From assembly GCA_036386835.1 (NCBI GenBank), contig DASVUX010000029.1:1-64000 (forward strand): a DNA stretch of 64,000 nucleotides, written 5' to 3'. Every line of letters begins with the position of its first letter. Positions within the stretch are counted from its first letter, which is position 1. Below, one piece after another: positions 58,709-64,000 of the stretch. A program made the translations under genes and the position numbers. The notes below the pieces were generated by a model, which was not told where the DNA came from, did no database searches, and was given only the letters and a program-made list of their open reading frames with translations. Source of the stretch: 2-12-FULL-35-15 sp036386835 (GTDB lineage Bacteria > Bacteroidota > Bacteroidia > 2-12-FULL-35-15).

Positions 58709-60157
58709 TTATTCTTCTAATAGTTTTTTTACCTGTTCACTTGCAGCTTTTGGGTCTGCTTTTCCTTTAGACAATTTCATTACCTCGCCCATGAAAAGCC
58801 CGAGTAATGCAGTTTTTCCGCCTTTGTATTCTGCAACCTTATCCGGAAATTTAGCAATCGCCTGTTTGGCAAGGTCTGCCAATGCATTGCTGTCGCTTTC
58901 CTGGATCCAGTTATTTTCTTCAGCGATCGCAGAAGGAGACTTGTGCAGGTCTTCAAGCATTTTTGGGAATATTTTCTGAACAGCAATAGTATGACTCACT
59001 TTCCCGCTATCGATCAGATCAACAAGCTGCGCGATCCTTTCCGGGCTAACTTTGAATTCCGTTATATGCAGGGCATTATCGTTCAGGAAGGATTTAACCT
59101 GAACTGTCAGCCAGTTGGATGCGGATTTCGCATTTTTTGTTTTTGCAATTATTTCTTCAAAATACAAAGCGAGTTCTTTCGACTCCGTCAATACCCCGGC
59201 ATCATAAGCTGATAACCCGAGCGATGTGTATTTTTTAAATAATTCATTAGGAAGCGGTGGAAGCGTTTTTTTAACTTCTGAAATATATTCTTTTGTAACG
59301 ATCACAGGCTGCAGGTCAGGTTCAGGAAAGTACCTGTAATCATTCGCCATTTCTTTGCTCCGCATTACGGTTGTTGTCCCCGATACGGCATCGAAGCTTC
59401 GGGTGTCCTGTGAAATCACTTCACCGTTCTCGATTGCTTCTATCTGTCTTTTTATTTCGTATTCTATAGCACGCTGAACATTCCGGATGGAGTTCATGTT
59501 CTTGGTTTCTGTCCGGTTCCCGAATTCTTTCGAACCTTTTAACCTTACTGAAACATTGGCATCACATCGCAGGCTGCCTTCTTCCATGTTGCCGTCACAG
59601 ATATCAAGGTAACGCACAAGCTTGCGTACCTCCGTAAGATATTTGTATGCTTCTTCACCGCTGCGGATCTCCGGTTCGCTTACTATTTCAAGTAATGCAA
59701 CACCTGCACGGTTAAGGTCAATAAGGGAATCAAAAGGATCAATATCATGAATGCTCTTCCCTGCATCTTCTTCCATGTGAATGCGGGTGATATTGATGTT
59801 TTTTTCAGACCCATCATCCTGTTTGATTGTGATGTATCCTCCTGTGCAGATCGGGGTTTTATCCTGGGTGATCTGGTATCCTTTAGGCAGATCGGCATAG
59901 AAATAATTCTTGCGTGCATATTCATTGAGCTCCCGGATCTCACTTTTCACAGCTAATCCCAAACGGACTGCATATTCGATAACACGTTTATTGGAGCGGG
60001 GTAATGTACCCGGGTGTCCAAGTGTAATGGGGCTCACATTGGTATTCGGCAGGATCCCGAATTCCGTGGAGTCAGCTGCGTATGCTTTGCTTTTTGTGGA
60101 TAATTGCGTGTGAACCTCCAAGCCGATCACCGCTTCGTATTTATCGTAAATGCTCAT
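58709..60157 (-). CDS. gatB: Asp/Glu-tRNA amidotransferase subunit B
   Basis: A 482-aa GatB of normal length. It opens YEAVIGLEVHTQLSTKSKAY and contains LGHPGTLPRSNKRVIEYAVRLGLAV, DLPKGYQITQ, the HMEEDAGKSIHD and EGSLRCDANVSVR motifs, DYRYFPEPDLQPV and the C-terminal YqeY-like tail (about 335-480). With GatA and GatC it amidates Glu-tRNA(Gln) and/or Asp-tRNA(Asn). GatA and GatC are not in the window. It is 12 bases upstream of the TlpA-like gene. Confidence 0.97.
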   Translation of the reverse strand: MSIYDKYEAVIGLEVHTQLSTKSKAYAADSTEFGILPNTNVSPITLGHPGTLPRSNKRVIEYAVRLGLAVKSEIRELNEYARKNYFYADLPKGYQITQDKTPICTGGYITIKQDDGSEKNINITRIHMEEDAGKSIHDIDPFDSLIDLNRAGVALLEIVSEPEIRSGEEAYKYLTEVRKLVRYLDICDGNMEEGSLRCDANVSVRLKGSKEFGNRTETKNMNSIRNVQRAIEYEIKRQIEAIENGEVISQDTRSFDAVSGTTTVMRSKEMANDYRYFPEPDLQPVIVTKEYISEVKKTLPPLPNELFKKYTSLGLSAYDAGVLTESKELALYFEEIIAKTKNAKSASNWLTVQVKSFLNDNALHITEFKVSPERIAQLVDLIDSGKVSHTIAVQKIFPKMLEDLHKSPSAIAEENNWIQESDSNALADLAKQAIAKFPDKVAEYKGGKTALLGLFMGEVMKLSKGKADPKAASEQVKKLLEE

Positions 60158-60245
60158 TTAAAAGGAAATTTTAAAGCACGAAAGATACGAATTATTTAAG
60201 CTGCTCTGCCCATTAAATTCAAGCCCTGGAACATCTCTTCTCCGC

Positions 60246-62186
60246 TTATTTTTTAACAAATTTCTGAGCATGAAAAAATGATTTTCCGCTTACTTTTATT
60301 TCGTAAATGCCGGCTTCAAGATGCCGGATCAGCATTTCATGGGTTGACTTCCCGGCATTGGCGGATAGTTCCCAGGAGAATACTCTTTTCCCTTTAAGAT
60401 CAAAGATCTCGGCATTTAAACCCATGCCCTTGTCCAGGGTTAACTGAATGGAAATAACATCTCCCGCAGGATTGGGAAAAACCGCAGCGTTCAGCGATCC
60501 GGGTTCCAGTTCATTGATGCCTATTATAGTATTGTTCCGTGAAAGGATATGAAGTTCAGGGTCGAATTGGGCTGAGATCACAGGATACCCGATATTTGCG
60601 GTAAATGTCTGACCCGATGAAGTGTGCTGAAATACAATTGTGGTGTCCTGCGCAGCTCCGATAAATTTAACCGGCACAGGCATTTCAAAGAATGAAACAG
60701 ATGGGTGCGATTGCGACTGGTCAATTGTGATGCTGACCATGTTGCCAGTTTGACCGTACGTAATATGATAGGAGGGGTAGCCTTGTTTGTAATACCACTG
60801 ATCAAAGAATGCCGTTAAATCAAGGCCGCTGGTATTTTCAAGAATAGCTTTCAGGTCTTCTGTGCGTGCGTATTCACCTGAGATCCCAGGTGCATTCAGA
60901 TAATTTTTAAGTGCAGTGAAAAAAGTTGCATCACCCATCTTCCAGCGAAGCATATGCAGGAGATAAGAAGCCTTGTTGTATGTTAACCTACCGTCAAAGA
61001 TCCTTCCTACTGAAGTAGTATCATCGCAAAGAACAGATCCGCCCGGGTTTGAAGTGATATGATTGATCTTGTCATTTTTCCATGTGTACCAGCTCGAAGG
61101 GAAATACCTTTCAACGGTCAGTCCTTCAAAATAGGTCGCAAAGCCTTCATTAAGCCAGATGTCCTGCCAGCTCCCGCATGTTACATGGTTTCCGAACCAT
61201 TGATGTGCAGCTTCATGAGCAATCAACGAATAGTTAAAGCCTCCCATGAAGCTCATGGTCTGGTGTTCCATTCCACCGCCCCAATTGAATTGTGCATGGC
61301 CATATTTTTCCGTTGCAAAAGGATAAGTAATTGTCAGGCTGTCGAAAAGTGTAATGATCTCTTTTATAACCGGGGTTTGGGATTGGGCAGATGACAGGTT
61401 TTCAGGATAGACATAGTTCAATACTTCAAGGGAATCGTTCGTGCTTAATGGAACAAAGTCGGAATATGCGGCATAATCGGTTACCGCGATAGCCACTAAA
61501 TATGCTGCAATCGGGTATCGTGATCTCCAGTGGCAGATTTTATCTGTTCCTGAAACGGTTTCAGCAACAAGGACCCCGTTGCTTGCAGTACGGTATGCAG
61601 AAGGTGACCTGACGATGATATCTATTGAATCAATTTTGTCGTTAAGGTCCTGCTTGCAGGGCCACCAGTCCCTCGCACCAAACGGCTCCGATAATGTCCA
61701 TAGAACCGGGGTTGAAAGAGGACCATGCGTGGCCTGGACAAATGATCCGAAGCCGGTTGCCGGCGGAACTCCCTGGTAATGGATGGTAATAGAATCAATC
61801 ACAGCCGGTGGCAATGCGAAAGGTAAACTTACCTGGAGGATGCCGGAAGACAGCTTTGTATAACCAAGGTTTGTATTGTTGTACCTGATTGAGTCAATTG
61901 TGAAAATAGTGTCAAGATCAAACTGCATTTGGTTAAATCCCCCGGAATTCGGACGGAATCTAGTTGTTACGGATCCCTTGATGTACCTCACAGCGGGATC
62001 AAGAACCCATTCGCAGCGGTGATAAGTTACATCATATGTATTTGCCGCACCGTCCGGATCCCGGAAAAAGCCTTCATGCGCCTTTTGCTCCATGGCAGGA
62101 ATATCAACACTGCTGTTTAAAGGAAAATTCTGCGCATGAACAAGAACGGAACAGAAGAGCAAAATGAAGCAAAGGTTTTTTTTCAT
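60246..62186 (-). CDS. Secreted M1-family peptidase with T9SS sorting domain
   Basis: A 646-aa protein with signal peptide (LLFCSVLVHAQ, 19), an M1 N-terminal domain, the substrate motif as GGMEH near 306 (usual GAMEN) and zinc site HEAAHQWFGNHV with the third ligand in WLNEGFATYFEG (HExxH-18-E) near 326-349. A type IX sorting domain closes the protein (AAVFPNPAGDVISIQL ... GIYEIKVSGKS). It lacks the large C-terminal helical domain of classic aminopeptidase N. Predicted to be exported through the T9SS and to act outside the cell. A second such protein is at 17112. Confidence 0.92.
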   Translation of the reverse strand: MKKNLCFILLFCSVLVHAQNFPLNSSVDIPAMEQKAHEGFFRDPDGAANTYDVTYHRCEWVLDPAVRYIKGSVTTRFRPNSGGFNQMQFDLDTIFTIDSIRYNNTNLGYTKLSSGILQVSLPFALPPAVIDSITIHYQGVPPATGFGSFVQATHGPLSTPVLWTLSEPFGARDWWPCKQDLNDKIDSIDIIVRSPSAYRTASNGVLVAETVSGTDKICHWRSRYPIAAYLVAIAVTDYAAYSDFVPLSTNDSLEVLNYVYPENLSSAQSQTPVIKEIITLFDSLTITYPFATEKYGHAQFNWGGGMEHQTMSFMGGFNYSLIAHEAAHQWFGNHVTCGSWQDIWLNEGFATYFEGLTVERYFPSSWYTWKNDKINHITSNPGGSVLCDDTTSVGRIFDGRLTYNKASYLLHMLRWKMGDATFFTALKNYLNAPGISGEYARTEDLKAILENTSGLDLTAFFDQWYYKQGYPSYHITYGQTGNMVSITIDQSQSHPSVSFFEMPVPVKFIGAAQDTTIVFQHTSSGQTFTANIGYPVISAQFDPELHILSRNNTIIGINELEPGSLNAAVFPNPAGDVISIQLTLDKGMGLNAEIFDLKGKRVFSWELSANAGKSTHEMLIRHLEAGIYEIKVSGKSFFHAQKFVKK

Positions 62187-62230
62187 GTTTCTTAAAATTG
62201 ATCTTTTATAAAGATACTAAGAAATAAGGC

Positions 62231-62257
62231 AAAAAAAATCCCCCTTCCGGAGGATTT
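62231..62257 (-). terminator. Probable terminator after the purine nucleoside phosphorylase gene
   Basis: On the minus strand the sequence TCCTCC, loop GGAA, GGGGGA, followed by a run of eight T lies about 15 bases past the gene stop. One pair of the stem is G-U. It sits upstream of the M1-T9SS peptidase gene and separates it from lpxK-punA. Confidence 0.7.
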
Positions 62258-62270
62258 TATTTTTTATTTT

Positions 62271-63083
62271 TTATAATTCCTTCATCAGCTCTTTCATGAT
62301 CAGCGTCATTTTTTTCTCTGCCAGCGCAGCTACATGCTGAACCTCTTCATGTGTTACTTCAACTATCTTTCCTTCAACTCCAAGATCGGTTATGATGGAG
62401 ATAGCAAAGCAGGGTATACCCATATGACGGGCAACAATAACTTCAGGAACAGTGCTCATTCCTACCGCATCTGCGCCAAGGATCTTCACCATGCGGTATT
62501 CAGCAGGAGTTTCAAAGGTCGGGCCTGATAAGCCTAAATATACACCTTCACGGACTTTGATATTATTCGCGGCAGCTACTTTTTTAGCCTTAACAATGAT
62601 CTCTTTACTGTATGCTTCGCTCATATCCGGAAAGCGGGGCCCAAGCTCGGCCATATTTTTTCCGATAAGGGGATTGGAGGGAAAAAAATTAATATGATCA
62701 TTGATGATCATCAGGTCACCGACTTCAAAATCTGAGTTGACTCCCCCGGATGCATTTGAAACAAAAAGCTTTTCAATCCCGAGGAATTTCATTACACGAA
62801 CAGGGTAAGTTACCTGCTGTAAAGTATAACCTTCGTAATAATGAAACCGTCCCTGCATAGCCACAACATTTTTTCCGCCAAGCTCTCCGAAAATAAGTTT
62901 GCCTGAATGGCCTTCTACTGTGGAAACCGGAAATCCAGGGATCTCTTCGTAAGGAATTGTATGCTGTATGCTGATTTCTTTAACTAATCCACCCAGTCCT
63001 GTTCCAAGAATAATTCCTATTTCAGGCTGAAGGCTGATCTTACTTTGAATAAACGCTGCCGTATTTTTGATTTGCTCTAACAT
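62271..63083 (-). CDS. punA: Purine nucleoside phosphorylase
   Basis: A 270-aa trimeric PNP of the PNP/MTAP family. It has the phosphate-binding GIILGTGLGGLVKEI near 23-37, GHSGKLIFGELGGKNVVAMQGRFHYYEGY (in two stretches) with the conserved His, and NASGGVNSDFEVGDLMIINDHINF near 113. It phosphorolyses (deoxy)guanosine and inosine in purine salvage. Its first 44 bases overlap the end of lpxK, which shows they share an mRNA. Confidence 0.94.
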   Translation of the reverse strand: MLEQIKNTAAFIQSKISLQPEIGIILGTGLGGLVKEISIQHTIPYEEIPGFPVSTVEGHSGKLIFGELGGKNVVAMQGRFHYYEGYTLQQVTYPVRVMKFLGIEKLFVSNASGGVNSDFEVGDLMIINDHINFFPSNPLIGKNMAELGPRFPDMSEAYSKEIIVKAKKVAAANNIKVREGVYLGLSGPTFETPAEYRMVKILGADAVGMSTVPEVIVARHMGIPCFAISIITDLGVEGKIVEVTHEEVQHVAALAEKKMTLIMKELMKEL

Positions 63084-64000
63084 AATGTATTATCTGTTCA
63101 TTGAAAAATTCCTTGTCCTTGTCATGGAAATCTATTTCTATTGGTATGTAAAAAACGGGCAGATCCTTTATTGATTCTGAATGTTCCGGGTCTTTAAGCC
63201 TCATTGCATCTTTTTCAGTTGTCAATATGATCTTATTTGAGGCTGCAATATTATTGAATATTTTTTTAACAGAAGCGATGTCATTATTTGTGTAGTTGTG
63301 ATGATCAGGATATTTACAGCGCTGCATGTTCTTAACTTTGTCTTTCAGGTAGTACTCCAAAGGGGAAGTATTGGCAATGCCCGTTAAAAGAAGGATATTA
63401 TAATTGCGCTCAAAATAAAATTCTTTAGGGAATGGGTTTTTTATATCACTGTTTAGCGGCTGAAAATCGCCATACCTGATATATGAGAAGTATACCCGTT
63501 GATGCGGCATTGGTTTGATCTCATTTAAAAGTCGTTTCCTTTCGATAGGCAATAAAATAGGGGGGCACTTAGTAACTATGATAATATCAGCCCGGATAAT
63601 CCCGCTTTTGAATTCACGAAGGCTCCCGGTAGGCACAACGAAATCATTCACATACAGCTTGCTGTAATCCGTGAGTACAATTGAGAGTCCCGGTTTTACT
63701 GCCCGGTGCTGAAATGCATCATCCAGCAGGATGGCTTGCAGCGAAGGGAACTGTTTTTTGAGTTCCTTAATACCATTCACCCGTTTGGCATCCACAGCAA
63801 CCCTGATGTTGGAATATTTCCTTTTGAACTGCAAGGGCTCATCACCTATATCGGATGCTGAAGATTGAGGATCTGCAAGCCGGTACCCGCTAGTCTTACG
63901 GCCATAGCCGCGGCTTAAGGCAGCAATATAAAATTCAGGGCGGAGAAGCCGGATCAGGTATTCTATATGCGGGGTTTTACCCGTGCCTCCAACACAGAGA
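63040..64000 (-). CDS. lpxK: Tetraacyldisaccharide 4'-kinase (partial, 5' end outside the window)
   Basis: The frame runs through the window edge, so only the C-terminal 320 or so residues are seen. Near the edge the minus strand reads VGGTGKTPHIEYLIR, the LpxK Walker A, then ALSRGYGRKTSGYRL and, after GDEPLQFKRKY, LDDAFQHRAVKPGLSIVLTD. Later FYIPIEIDF is the family C-terminus. It phosphorylates lipid A disaccharide in the inner membrane. A TTG at 63834 is an internal codon, not the start. The gene overlaps punA by 44 bases. Confidence 0.94.
   Translation of the reverse strand, partial: LCVGGTGKTPHIEYLIRLLRPEFYIAALSRGYGRKTSGYRLADPQSSASDIGDEPLQFKRKYSNIRVAVDAKRVNGIKELKKQFPSLQAILLDDAFQHRAVKPGLSIVLTDYSKLYVNDFVVPTGSLREFKSGIIRADIIIVTKCPPILLPIERKRLLNEIKPMPHQRVYFSYIRYGDFQPLNSDIKNPFPKEFYFERNYNILLLTGIANTSPLEYYLKDKVKNMQRCKYPDHHNYTNNDIASVKKIFNNIAASNKIILTTEKDAMRLKDPEHSESIKDLPVFYIPIEIDFHDKDKEFFNEQIIHYVRANQKYGSVYSK

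Overview
The window is a piece of a Bacteroidetes (Bacteroidota) chromosome, most likely an environmental member of the Flavobacteriales/Sphingobacteriales/Chitinophagales range. The evidence is a core type IX secretion and gliding locus (PorV, PorU sortase, a PorP/SprF protein, GldJ), several exported proteins with T9SS C-terminal sorting domains, the bacillithiol-type protein YtxJ, many SusC-free small lipoproteins, and recurring TAnnTTTG boxes of the Bacteroidetes primary sigma factor type just upstream of genes. No rRNA, tRNA, CRISPR array, integrase or canonical IS transposase was seen.

Positions 1-4044 form an AT-richer accessory patch on the minus strand: a zinc-ribbon membrane protein, a SIR2-domain protein and a HerA-type ATPase carrying an extra C-terminal KTSC domain. 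SIR2 and HerA overlap by 11 bases and form an anti-phage SIR2-HerA (Nezha-type) module. From 4307 the core genome begins: pheT, then a 650-base repeat-filled gap, a BamA/TamA-like barrel protein, and a second repeat-filled gap (9147-9921) holding a broken GIY-YIG nuclease gene bracketed by inverted copies of a palindromic repeat, which looks like a decayed small mobile element. Then come rmuC, a GWxTD lipoprotein, rlmB, a GT-C-like membrane protein, an SRPBCC protein, a small lipoprotein, a chromate transporter, a secreted M1 peptidase and a UbiD-family decarboxylase.

21375-30079 holds a phospholipase D protein, a flavoprotein, a membrane-anchored SpoIIE phosphatase, a PKD/T9SS protein, pyruvate dehydrogenase E2 and E1-alpha, and cytidine deaminase. 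30509-33992 is a tight plus-strand operon: two paralogous lipoproteins, a YD-like repeat protein, a VTC-domain (polyphosphate polymerase-like) protein, a DUF4956 membrane protein and a DUF2490 outer-membrane protein. 33989-42676 has ispF and the divergent T9SS locus porV-porU / porP-gldJ, whose divergent promoters sit in a perfect 18-bp inverted repeat.

42757-53350 is mixed housekeeping: an unknown helical protein, a T9SS-exported alpha/beta hydrolase with polyesterase-like motifs, ung, ytxJ, an OsmC protein, lipA, a large M43 metalloprotease and gapdh. 53355-64000 is a long minus-strand run: small membrane protein, lpxH, an M1 peptidase with a barrel-like C-terminus, a TlpA/DUF4369 lipoprotein, gatB, another M1-T9SS peptidase, purine nucleoside phosphorylase and the 3' part of lpxK, which runs off the window.

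Functional links inside the window: lipA supplies the lipoyl cofactor used by the two lipoyl domains of PdhC; PorU/PorV process and export the five T9SS-tagged proteins encoded here; lpxH and lpxK belong to lipid A synthesis. Gene calls rest on reading the translations; no database search was run.
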